Shown here piece by piece: positions 54,230 through 64,000 of a stretch of 64,000 nucleotides of DNA; the stretch's first letter is position 1, and every line of letters starts with the position of its first letter. This DNA comes from Phaeoceros laevis (lineage: Eukaryota > Anthocerotophyta > Anthocerotopsida > Notothyladales): positions 270,621-334,620 of the forward strand of contig JBNGIQ010009372.1 in assembly GCA_049999765.1 (NCBI GenBank). The letters run 5' to 3'. The notes beneath the pieces are model-generated. The model was not told the origin of the DNA and searched no databases. It saw nothing but the letters and a program-made list of their open reading frames with translations. Made by a program: the position numbers and the translations under genes.

Positions 54230-56145
54230 TCCGCCAGGAATACGCCGGGAGGAAGGCTGTCAGGAGCGTGTAGGCTAGGACCTTCGGTTCTCCACAACAG
54301 AATGCCGAACAGAATAATGCAGGTCTGCACGTTTGATCCGCCAGCATCTACGTGTGTCTCACGAACGCATGGATGTTCACCTCATTGTCTGCCCGGCGTG
54401 GAGTCGTGCCATCGATGTGTTATGGGCGCGTAGGTCATAAAATGGTGGTTCACTTGTTGCTTCCAGATTAGGGCTCTAGATTGTCTACTTGCATGCATTA
54501 GGTCATTCAGGTTGCAGGTCGTCCAAGGAACCTTCGCTGCAAGTGCTCATTTACAGAGTTGCCCGCTGTTGAAGATATTAAGTGGTGTAACATTTGCCTA
54601 TATGTCTTGTTGCCTTATTGCCGAAGTTGTCCGTTGTTGGAGTGATACGGTATAAGTTGTAACACTTGCCCATATGTAAGAGTACCTCATTGCCGTGAAT
54701 TGCATGTTGACAAAACCTAAGAGTTCAATAGTTTGTGAGGATGGAAGGAAGGACTCTTGCTTGAAGTATTTGGAGCAAAAAACGCACTACTCCAGCTAAA
54801 CATAGGGCAAGTTGTCCCGAAGAATCGTAGAGCATATGTGAGAACGGTGTCCCCTTGAAGAAGAACAAGCAACTTGGTACAAGCTCATGGCTCAAGCTCA
54901 TGAAGGTGAGGCACTTGAGACCATCAAGCTACGATAGCACATTGTTGAAGCCCACGCCAAGTGCATGGTGTACCAAGCATGTTGTTCGGGCATGTCCCTA
55001 AAATCCAAACCTTTATATGGTTGGTTGCTCACTAGCACACAGTTGTTGAGCGCATGCCTAGAGAAGCTTGGATGATAGAGATGGGGGAGGCCTTGTCTCC
55101 GTATGGATGTGACACCCAGGCAAACACCCTTATCTCTATGTGCAATGATTCTTTTGAATCGTTCAATTATATAGTTAGGAACTTTTTAATTAATATTTAA
55201 TTAGTGCTTAATTAATGAGGCGATGGTTATCTGTTGTAATTGTCACCCCAATGACAATAGGGCTTGCCATCTCCCAAACATTCATTCTAAATTTGATAAA
55301 AGGAAGAGAATAGATTTTTGCGCAAAGAATCTGTGGACACGTGCTGTCTAGCTAGCAACACATGCTCATGCCCCGAATCCTATAGAAGGAATTCGTCATA
55401 CGTGGTATCAGAACTCCAGACTAGATTAACTAGTAACCAATCAGATCTTGGGGAAAGAAGTTGCAACCAGACAGCAAGAAATAGAAAATTCCTGCTGTCC
55501 AGAGGTTGAGTGAAGCAGTCGGCAACTTGTACGCTACAGTGCGTCGTTTTTTAGTGTCCACCCCTCACTTTCATTCATTTTTTAAGTTTGACCGTTCGTA
55601 AATGGCACTTGCCATATTTAAATATAAAAAATAGGCATAAGGATGTTCGTCTCGTTGAGAACTTTCAGAATATGTAAGAATATTTGAAAATGAACACGTA
55701 TCGTGAAAGTTACATGCTAAAATGAGATGCAAAGTACTATGTCTAGAGTTTGGAAAAAGTACTTTCTGGTACTTGTTTCTAGAGGTACTTGTTCTAGGTG
55801 CCATTTTTTCAAGGTATATCTGTGGGTAGGCCCTCTACAAAAGTACCTTGGTTGGGTGGAACTCGTGCAAGATAGGAGTACTTTTTTTGAGTGCATGAGT
55901 ACTTTTTTTTATTTTTTAACTTTTTTGGATCAGATTGGGGTAATAGTTACCCCGTCATATTTTGATTGGGGTAACTAGTTACCCCGTCATTTTACCCCAT
56001 CAGGAATGGCGCGAAACAAACTAGCTCAAGTACTAAGCTCAAGTACTCAAAATGGCGTGCAAAAACGGCCGACTGTAGCTTGCAAGTACACAGTCGTGCT
56101 GAAGGTGGACGCACTAACCCACCACCATAGAACCTGCAGTAACAC
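54230..56145. other. Intergenic with possible LTR-element remnants
   Basis: At 55401-55412 GTGGTATCAGAA resembles an initiator-Met primer site and follows tgtgacacccaggcaaacacc-type sequence from about 55109, suggesting a decayed LTR of about 290 bp, but no partner LTR was found. A perfect 18-bp palindrome lies at 55968-55985, and agctcaagtact is repeated near 56022-56048. No intact gene. Confidence 0.4.
55968..55985. repeat. Perfect 18-bp palindrome
   Basis: GGGGTAACTAGTTACCCC is self-complementary. An imperfect relative, GGGGTAATAGTTACCCC, lies just upstream at 55937-55953, and both are followed by GTCAT, so this is a small direct repeat of a palindromic unit. Confidence 0.9.
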
Positions 56146-57577
56146 ATGAGTGGCAAGAGTCGGACCTCTAAAAATCCCTACGCAAAAATATACAAAACTA
56201 CACGAGAATGGAGAATTTAAAGAGAAAGAAGACGCTAAGAAATTCACTTCCCTTCCTGGCAAGATAGACAAAGCATCCCGAAGAAATTACACCAAACGGG
56301 AGAAAGCTGAATATGCAGCTGCAAAGGCAGAAAAATTGAAGGACGTCACCTGTTACAAGTGTCAAGGGAAAGGTCATTTCGCCAGCCAGTGCAATCGGCT
56401 GCAGAAAGACAAACCTCATAGATTTGCAGCAATTGTAACTACTACATTGAGCTCCAAACAAAAAGCTAAGCACCGTGGAAATAAAGAACTTACGGTCTTG
56501 ACTTTGTGCACTACAATCTTGGAGCTCAATTCAGTTGAAGAAATATCAGAACCTGACCTAACTGACTCTGATGCTGGAAGTGTTACCTCCTTTCACGTCA
56601 AAACATGTGAAGAAATTTGGGCAGAAATTGTTCCTAAAATTGCTAATGATTTGGCTGATCACCGAACCAGACACTGTGATTGCAGAGTGATGCATGAATA
56701 TCTCGTTCTGTGGGAAGATGGCAAGATGGAGGCACATTCTAAACCCTAACACGTGGGAGCCTAAACACTTGTTACACAATCTGCCAGAACGGCCACAATT
56801 ACTCAAGAAGTACTGGCAAGGATTTAGAGACAATCTACTCTACCCAGTACACAACTTATGGCTACCAGTCTGGGGCGCTTACCAGGAGAGCTATGATAGC
56901 CTACATTGCGGCACCGTTAAGGAACCAACTGCGGAGGAAGAGGCGGCACAACTCCTGGCCAAAGACGCAGACCTTTTGCAGTAGGCGAAGGCTGATGGCG
57001 TCGACCCAAATCTACCTTGCTGGCTTATCGTTGGAACATAAGTTGGTTTGATTTGGTGGGCAGTTATGCACTTAGAGACTTGTGTCACTAGTGCAAAATA
57101 TGCTACCCCAAAAATCGATAGAAAGTGGACCATGCAGACCTATGCCTGGCTTGTGAGGCCATAAACATGCTACCAGAACATCTGCAAACCCACAATGTGA
57201 TAGACAATGCTAGTGAAAATTCAAAGCATGAAGGCCGCAAAATTGCAGAGGATGACGACCGTGAAATTTCAGAGGATGAAGGCCGCTGTGTGCTTGAAAC
57301 AACCCCATTTGAGTTGGCGTTTTGGACAGAAGGCAGGCAAGGAGCGCTTGATGCGCAGACCCTCGCGAAAGTCAAGCGCATGCTCAACCTGCTCGGCGAG
57401 CCCAAATTTGGTAACAGTTGTGATAGCGCAGAGATGACGGACTCTTCCTTTTCCACGACGTGTGCTGATTGGGAAGACTCTGCCCTAGACTTTACTCACA
57501 CAGTTGTTTCACCACGCACATCTTCTCAAAATCAGTCCACTATCGAGTTCTACTCGCTTGAAGTAGTCACATTTTAA
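56146..57577 (+). pseudogene. CCHC zinc-knuckle protein remnant, mobile-element or pararetrovirus-like
   Basis: Three open stretches in the same region: 56150-56749 with basic KRE/KA-rich sequence and a CCHC knuckle CYKCQGKGHFASQC; 56694-56984 with YQESYDSLHCGTVKEPTAEE; and 57125-57577, acidic with a C-terminal WEDSALDFTHTVVS. Stops and frame changes separate them. The knuckle type is typical of gag or capsid proteins of retroelements and plant pararetroviruses, but I find no reverse transcriptase, protease or integrase here and cannot name the family. It may also be a captured host gene. Coordinates mark the visible remnant only. Confidence 0.4.
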
Positions 57578-58812
57578 GTCGTTATGCACTATGTTTCATG
57601 GCGACAACTATGCTGCGAGCACGGGAGAACACTCACTCAATTTTGAATTTTTATGCATCATGTCTTTTCAAGCTGTAGCAACCCAGGGAGAACTTTATTC
57701 CCTTTATTGTTGTAGCACAAGGGGTTACGTTCCCATAGAGGACTCATATATAAACAACATCAAACTAAACGGAACCAGATACAATTAACTTAGTCTTTCA
57801 GGACCCTCGTCCCTAGAGACACAACCAAAACCACCAAAACCCGTGGCTGAGCTGCCTGGCACTATGGTAACCTGCACCCACCAACGCCACGACGCCACGA
57901 CGCCACGACCAAGGTAGTGCGCTCTAAACCTATGTGACAACGCCCTTCCACTTGGTAGACGAAAAAACTTATTTTGCTTCCTTTTCTCATTGGTTCATCT
58001 TTTGACTCTTTCCGAACGGGGAATATTTTGCTATAGTGAAGTTTACGTCTCGGCTGCTAGTCTTCGCTTAGTAAGTCCGTCGGCGGTTTACGTTTGATAG
58101 GGACACCACATCATGTGACAGTGGACTGCCTGTACGTCTTACTCCAGAGCGGAGCTTTGAAATATGTAGCTGGAGGAAGCGGTTCACAGTTCCCGCGCTC
58201 CACTTTCTTTGGGTGCATGAACTCCTCTCTGTTATTGAAGCGTCGCCCCTTGATGATTGGTTTGCCCCTAGACGCTTGCTTAACTATGCAGGGGTGCGCA
58301 ATTCGGTAATTCAATGCGCATTCAGGCCAAAACCTCGGATAGCAGTGATGCTCCAGTTGAGGTCTTGTGGCACGAACTATTAGTTCAGCTCGGTAAGTAT
58401 CTCTCTCTCTTCTTTTTGCTTTCGCTGGGACTCATAGGCTAGTAAACAGGGGTACAGCAGATGAGTCTTAGGTCCTTCAGGTCCAACTGTCAAGTTTGGT
58501 TGGTGCTCTGTGAGAGTGCTGGCATTACTGAGAGGCGTTTACTGCAAAGCATAAGTTTGTTGCTGCTTTCTCTATGAGCTTATGGTTTCTGTCACATATT
58601 TCTGCACAGCACGCTGGGGCATTTTGGCCTCTGAGCAATTCTGGGCAACTCTGGTTTTTAAATCCCACTGCTCGATGTTAGGGCTTGAGAATTGTGCCTG
58701 TCTTGCTTCTGGACTACGGATAAATACTGGTCAGTAGAGAGTCTTCCTTTGCTGATTCAAGTGCGTTGTGTTGCAGGTCGAATCTCGGAGGACAGCCCCG
58801 GCTTCTTTCAAA
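57578..58812. other. Intergenic; upstream region of SUVH4 gene
   Basis: A short acgccacg tandem repeat lies at about 57889-57913. From 58.4 kb the sequence probably holds the SUVH4 5' leader; the ttgcag at 58773-58778 could be a leader-intron acceptor. No other gene. Confidence 0.5.
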
Positions 58813-61800
58813 ATGGGGAGCAAACGAAAGCATGTCAAGGTTGTCCTCTCCGACGACGACGAAGGCAGTCCGACAACGCCTTCTGAGAGATCGGCACCGC
58901 TGCTGAGCTTGCAGGACCGGAAGGAAGTTAAGAGGCAGCGAGTTCATACACCCGGACAAGACGGGCAATCAAGCCCTGGAAGCACCAAGGTGCATGCGTC
59001 CAATACGGAGCCAGGATCTTCATCAAACCCAGTGGTTATTGAGTCTGACTCTGATGCACCAGACTCCTCTAGCCTAGTGGGTGCTGCCGATCCTTCTTGC
59101 CCTGAGCTTGGCCCTGGCGAGATGGCTGCAAAACGGCTCCAGGACTATAAAAGATATTGGCACCAAGTTTATCAGCAAGCCACTAAGGTGTTGTCGTGGT
59201 CCTGACTACTTGATTACTTTGCAAGAAGTTTTGCATGCTCTAACCTGCTTTGTTCTCACTGTCCTTCTCCAGGAGGAGGAAGAAAGAGCAGCTAATAAAG
59301 GACGAAAAAAGGTACGAGTTTGTGAAAACGTTGACAATCCAGCAACTGGCATCAATAATAATATGTTCAATGGGTGCCCTGTGATGAGCTTTGGCGTCCT
59401 GTGCAACAGGCAGTTTCTAAGCGCCCAGACATTAAGGCATACGAGAAGGTTTGGCTCTAACTTGCAATCCTCTGAAGTTCATGTCTTCTGAATTTCTGAA
59501 ATGCAACAAGCGGTCTCAGCTAGAAAAGTCCTCGCAATAGGATGCTCTGATCTGGCAGGTACTAACAGCCACTCACATTTTGGCAGATGAGGAATGGGGG
59601 GAAAATATTCTTTCCGACGCCAAAGATTGGACATTTAGAAGGTGGATGGTAGAATTGCTAGCTGCTTTCCATTTGGAGCACTCTTGCCTGGGCTTTGAAT
59701 GGCAGCTCGAATGCGCTGATATTGGTTTTGGGTTGATCAACTCCCCCTGTCCTACTCGCAGGCATGGAGGTCGGTTTTCTTTGCCATTCACGAGCAGAGA
59801 TGACAGCGATTGGTCTGCATACGAGGCTTTTGGATGGGATCGATTATATCCCTGATAAACCAGACATTCACTTCATTCCACACGATCCAGAGGTATCCAC
59901 CTGACACTCTAGAGGTCGAAAAGGGTGGATGCTTTCTTGTAGTTATGATTTGTTATTTGGACATGCTTTGTGACTGTCGTTTCTGATGCAGTTGGCGAAG
60001 TCTACCTTCAAGCTGCCAGTCGCCACCTGCATTGTTATGTCTGGAGGTTATGAAGACGACCAGGACGAAGGTGACACTATCATCTATAGTGGTCGTGGAG
60101 GAAATAACCAAAAAGGTGACAAGCGTCAAATTAGGCCTCAAGAACTGAATCAGGCAAATCAGGCCATGCTGGTAATTCGTTTAACTTAGGGTATATTTCT
60201 GGTCAGTGCATGGTTTTTACACGCCCTCAACCTTCAACATGCTGCTTTGATCACCTACTGTTGTCGACAACAGAATAGCTGTGATCAGGGGCTACCAATT
60301 CGTGTAGTTCGAGGTCATCGGTCCAACGTTTGCCAGAAGGTGTATTCTTACAACGGTCTGTACAAGGTAAGCTGTCACCCCTTCTTTTCGGTGGCTAATT
60401 CAACTTGCACATTGTGCTTTCAGTTACAAACTGCAGTTGGGTTTCCACGTGGATTGTCAGATCACAAAATCTATAAATGGAGGTGGGCAGTCGGGGTTCC
60501 CTGTATACAAGTTTGAACTGCGTCGGTTGGACGGGCAGCTACCCCTGGAGACAGAGAAGGTAGTGACGACCTTCCAGTTACAGCTAACTTTTAAGCACCT
60601 TGTCATGGCTATGAACGAAACCTTCAACATGTGCTGCAGGTTCAATTCCTTGGGAAGAAAGATCCAGCCCTGGCTATGCTTGAGGGGTGAGGTCCAAAAC
60701 CTTTTTTGTGATTGGCATATCTGATCCCAAAGTGTGAAGCTTCTTACGGACTTTCTTTACCCTGCAGGTTAGTCTCTAAGGATATTTCTGATGGTCTAGA
60801 GTGCATGCCTGTTCCAGCCAGTAATGTCGTTGACAACCCTCCGGTCCCCCCACCAGGTTTGTTTGAACTCTTGTACTTGAATTTACTTGTCTCACTAGGT
60901 CAGAAGCAAACACGTACTTAATATGAAAGCGGATTGAGCACGTATTGTTGTATCAGTTTCCCTGCTGCAAAGCGATTCTTACATTTCAGAGTTGACACCA
61001 CTATATGCCTTGGCATGTTGCAGCATTTGACTATTTAACCAAGAACAGGCTGGGAGAGGATGTAGTTCGTCCTAGACCTGGGCCTGGGTGCTCCTGTACA
61101 GTATCCTGCAGAAATAGCGAAGCATGTGCTTGTGCCAGCTTGAACGGCGGCTGTTTACCGTACACAAGAAGCAAGACAGGAGATCGGTACTTCTGCTCTC
61201 ATCTTGGTGTTGGATTTGTCCAGGCAACTAATGGCTACCATTATCACCCAGCCTTCAAACTGAGCACAAATGTTTCATGTATTCTTGATATGATCCAGGT
61301 TGCTTCTACTGCCTTCAGATGTTGTGTACGAGTGTGGACCTAGCTGTGGATGCGGTCCTAGCTGTGTGAACAGGGCCAGTCAGGGAATGCTACAGTTTCG
61401 CCTTCAGGTATTGTGTGGATGTCATATCTTCTTTTCATCTTCTTTATAGATTTGCAGCTGTGTGTTCCAACTCTCATATTTTGTAATATGCTCAGGTGTT
61501 TCGGACAAAGCATAAGGGGTGGGGAGTCAAGACATGGGATTTTATTCCTGCAGGGGCACCAGTATGTGAATACACGGGTGATGTTTTTAAAAGCAGCGCC
61601 AAAGAAGGCGACAACAACTACATGTTTCATTTGGATTGTATCCAGACAATTTTCAATGCCCATGGGCGTGAGGTACTTCTTTCATTGCTGTACCTTTGTG
61701 GCCCCACCCGCAGCTATCTTCTCTAACATGGGTTTTGTGCATAGAAAGATGTGACTTTAGTTTAGCGTCCCCAAATCATGGTAATACGTCCATAGCAGTT

Positions 61801-62273
61801 TGAAGCCTTTTTTTTATTTTGTGACTGGTGTGCAGAGGAAGAAGAATCAGAATGTTGTGCTCACAGAGAAACAGATGAGAGAGGGATCTAAAGAGCCGAA
61901 GTATTGTATTGATGCTGGGAGCAGTGGGAGTGTAGCACGGTTTATCAACCACGGTTGTGACTACAATCTTTTTGTGCAACCAGTTTTGAGTTGTCATCAT
62001 GATCTTCGGTTGACACGGATTGTTCTTGTCGCGGCAGTACCAATTCTTCCGGGCACAGTAAGTGAAGCTTATGGCCTCGTCCTCCGTTGATGTTCTTAGT
62101 AGGTGATTCCACAAGGGTTTGCTTTTGCATGCTTCAGACTATCTGCAGCTCACACAGCATGGTTGGCCTACCTGTAGGAACTGTGCTATGATTATGGCTA
62201 CAACACGCTGGATGATGATGCAAGGATAGACTGTCATTGTGGAGCGGTTGGGTGCAGAAAGCGCTTACGGTAG
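58813..62273 (+). CDS. SUVH4: SUVH4/KRYPTONITE-type histone H3K9 methyltransferase
   Basis: SUVH4 deposits H3K9me2 and maintains CHG DNA methylation with a chromomethylase. Fifteen exons: 58813-59187, 59273-59311, 59410-59448, 59587-59641, 59762-59892, 59992-60171, 60274-60366, 60461-60559, 60640-60686, 60768-60856, 61024-61206, 61319-61407, 61496-61672, 61836-62057 and 62178-62273; 1914 nt, 637 aa, near the family length. N-terminus: basic/acidic nuclear region. SRA-YDG: ICHSRAEM-like FLCHSRAEMTAIGLH, VMSGGYEDD, GDKRQIRPQELNQANQAML. Pre-SET cysteines: GCSCTVSCRNSEACACAS, YECGPSCGCGPSCVNRASQ. SET: KGWGVKTWDFIPAGAPVCEY, DAGSSGSVARFINHGC, YDYGYN. Post-SET: CHCGAVGCRKRLR and stop. The usual NHSC is NHGC here. 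Exon 8 acceptor and exon 11 donor were chosen by phase and family fit. Confidence 0.94.
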
Positions 62274-64000
62274 ATCGTTTGTGGTGTGTGCCGAGTCCAA
62301 AGTGTTTCACTCTTCCAATATTTTTAGTGAGGAGTCCTATTGACAATTTTGACGGTACTAAAGTCTTCATAAAGACCCTGCCCGCTTCGGAGCCCTCCAG
62401 TAGATGCGCAAATCAATCTGCTCTGTGGCTATCTTTTCTTGGTCGCACAAACAGGGTTCCCCGTTTTTGGATGTGTTGGCTTTGTCAGCTAGACTCTTAT
62501 ATGGTGCTGCTGAGAAGGCAAGCACATGCTGTGAGCCTTCAATGTGATTCACACGGGTGGTGGGGTGTTTCTCGTTCTTTGTTTTGTCAGTTCAAAGATG
62601 TTCTTCTAGCGCATAGGGGTTGAAGGTGGGCCAGCTGGTTTCAGTGGTATGTAACTTGGGTGAATTACTTAGCTGGGGTAGGCAGAGTGCAACAAGCAAG
62701 CTGTGCCATAGACTACTGGTGTTGAGTCAGATAACCCTTGGTGCTTTGTCGACAAGTGAGAACTGGAGAGCCCTCCAGCTGACATGTAAGAGGCTTGGGC
62801 CACGGCAATTTTTCTTGGCGTGACTGGGGTTGGCCTCGCTCGCGCCAGTGAAAGGATTAGCATCCACGCGCCATTAGGACGGGGCTCACACCACATGCTC
62901 ATGATTGGATGTTGCTCGAGAGCTCCTGCAGCTGCCTTGGCTGCAGGCCCATTTGAGAAGCGAAACAGCATCAGAGTGTAATGCCTATCTGAGGTCGCTG
63001 TTGCTATTTCACTGTTTATCGAAACCGCCTCTCGAGCAGCTTCGTCCTCGGTGCAGTGCTCAGGAATCGGCGGCCGTAGGATAGAGGTCTGGACACATTG
63101 GTCATCATGATGCTTTTTCATTTTCTACAGGTGCCGGTGCGTAGGCCATTTCACTCTCTTCAAGCTAGATTGCGGGTGTAACTTGGGGAATCGGGCCAGG
63201 TCTTGACAGGGTGACGATCCAACAGGCGGCGGGCCTGTACATGTGCTGCACTGGGCACATGGCGCCCTTGCCCGCTCGCACATCTATCTACCTGAGGCAG
63301 GAAGGCGTGCAGGCGGGCGGGCAGGCAAGCAGGCAGCCCTGGGTAGATGTATGTTTTCCGTTTTTCATTATCATTTCGTGGCATTTGATTTCGCTGCGGT
63401 GTGGTTTTTACCCCGTCACACACCAGAAATAAACTTCTTCTTCCGAATGCATTGCAGTTGATTGCTGTGAAATCACACACTTGTAGGTACCGGCAGCGCG
63501 GCAAGCGTTGAGCAAAAACGAGAGTGGAGAAAGCGGCGGCGGCACATGCATGGTCCTACAGACCTGTCTTGAGCACCTCTGCAACCGCTTCCTTCCCGTT
63601 TGAGAGGAGGTGGAGAAGAAAGAAAGCGGCAGCAGAGCCGTGGAGCCTCCAGGGAAAGCATAAATATTCAAGAGTGGTTGTTTGGTGCAAGGCTACAAGT
63701 GTGCGGAAGGCGACTTGGTCCAGGTCTCAGGTACTTGTCCTGCGTAATAGTAGCTCAAGGGCTATCATGGGTAGGTTGCTTTCGCTTTTAAGGTTTTATA
63801 AGCGAGGTAGGGTGGGAGTGCCTGGTTGGAAGTGACGCGGACGACCGACGCAGTGTGGCTCTAGAAGGAAGACACAACAGTCCGGAGCAAACCAGCTAGT
63901 CACAGACAGCCGGGAGCCACCATGATGGTGCATGATGCCTAATCAGGGCGGGTTGGCAGCTACAGGTGCCGCGGCTCCACGCCCTTTAAGACTGCGCTCA
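62274..64000. other. 3' flank of SUVH4 and distal intergenic region
   Basis: No gene is recognised to the window end. GCAGGCGGGCGGGCAGGC-type repeats at about 63307-63335. The minus-strand open frame 63121-62669 has no family features. The last kilobase may contain the upstream region of a gene beyond the window. Confidence 0.45.

Noticed and set aside
62669-63121. 150-codon minus-strand frame downstream of SUVH4
   Set aside because: No recognisable domain, no supporting splice context and biased composition; treated as chance.

Overview
This window is nuclear DNA from a land plant. It holds short-intron eukaryotic genes with plant orthology: an ABCB6/20-type transporter, chloroplast-type isopropylmalate dehydrogenase, an XRI1-family protein, a DUF3511 protein, dirigent proteins, a DYW-type pentatricopeptide (PPR) protein and a SUVH4/KYP-type methyltransferase. 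It also holds a chromodomain Ty3 retrotransposon. The PPR protein has a variant DYW domain: a KPA start where PGCSW is usual, and a C-terminus ending GRH. That variant, together with its repeat style, points to a seed-free plant, most likely a fern. A hornwort or a non-Selaginella lycophyte is also possible. This taxonomic call is inference. Two 100-base N runs (2874-2973 and 14545-14644) are scaffold gaps.

Layout: 1-1882 (-) 5' part of an ABCB transporter; 3888-7059 (-) CNOT11, head to head with 7275-9623 (+) isopropylmalate dehydrogenase; 11750-13642 (+) XRI1-like; 15137-15370 (+) DUF3511 protein. From 15.4 to 28.4 kb lies a repeat-rich block: an almost intact Ty3 chromovirus at 17391-22693 with target duplication and 195-bp LTRs, a decayed RING-H2 gene, a deletion derivative of a related element at about 24480-25880, and an intronless decayed CDC48 copy at about 27041-27950. 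Genes resume at 28378-30830 (-) with a VPS38/UVRAG-type protein, then a zinc-ribbon DUF7815-like gene (to 33263, +), a truncated dirigent copy, the large PPR-DYW gene (34881-38777, +), a full dirigent gene (38906-39559, -), ARPC1 (40427-43711, -), proteasome alpha-7 (44153-45281, -) head to head with a nuclear-type XRN exonuclease (45617-51898, +), and a GNAT acetyltransferase (53582-54229, -). Zinc-knuckle remnants follow at 56.1-57.6 kb, then SUVH4 (58813-62273, +).

The conserved genes are housekeeping functions: mRNA decay (CNOT11, XRN), protein turnover (proteasome), actin nucleation (ARPC1), leucine synthesis, PI3K/autophagy (VPS38) and heterochromatin marking (SUVH4). They do not form a pathway. 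For the multi-exon genes I rebuilt exon structures by hand from GT-AG sites, reading phase and family conservation, and give exon coordinates. Reading phase closes across every junction in ABCB, CNOT11, IPMDH, XRI1, VPS38, ARPC1, PSMA7, XRN and SUVH4. The most interesting items are the PPR protein (DYW:KP-like domain, near-identical 309-bp internal repeats and an OSB-like N-terminal motif), the VPS38 with an unusual charged coiled-coil N-terminus, the four TAG stops at expected glutamine positions in the retrotransposon, and a non-canonical NHGC SET motif in SUVH4.
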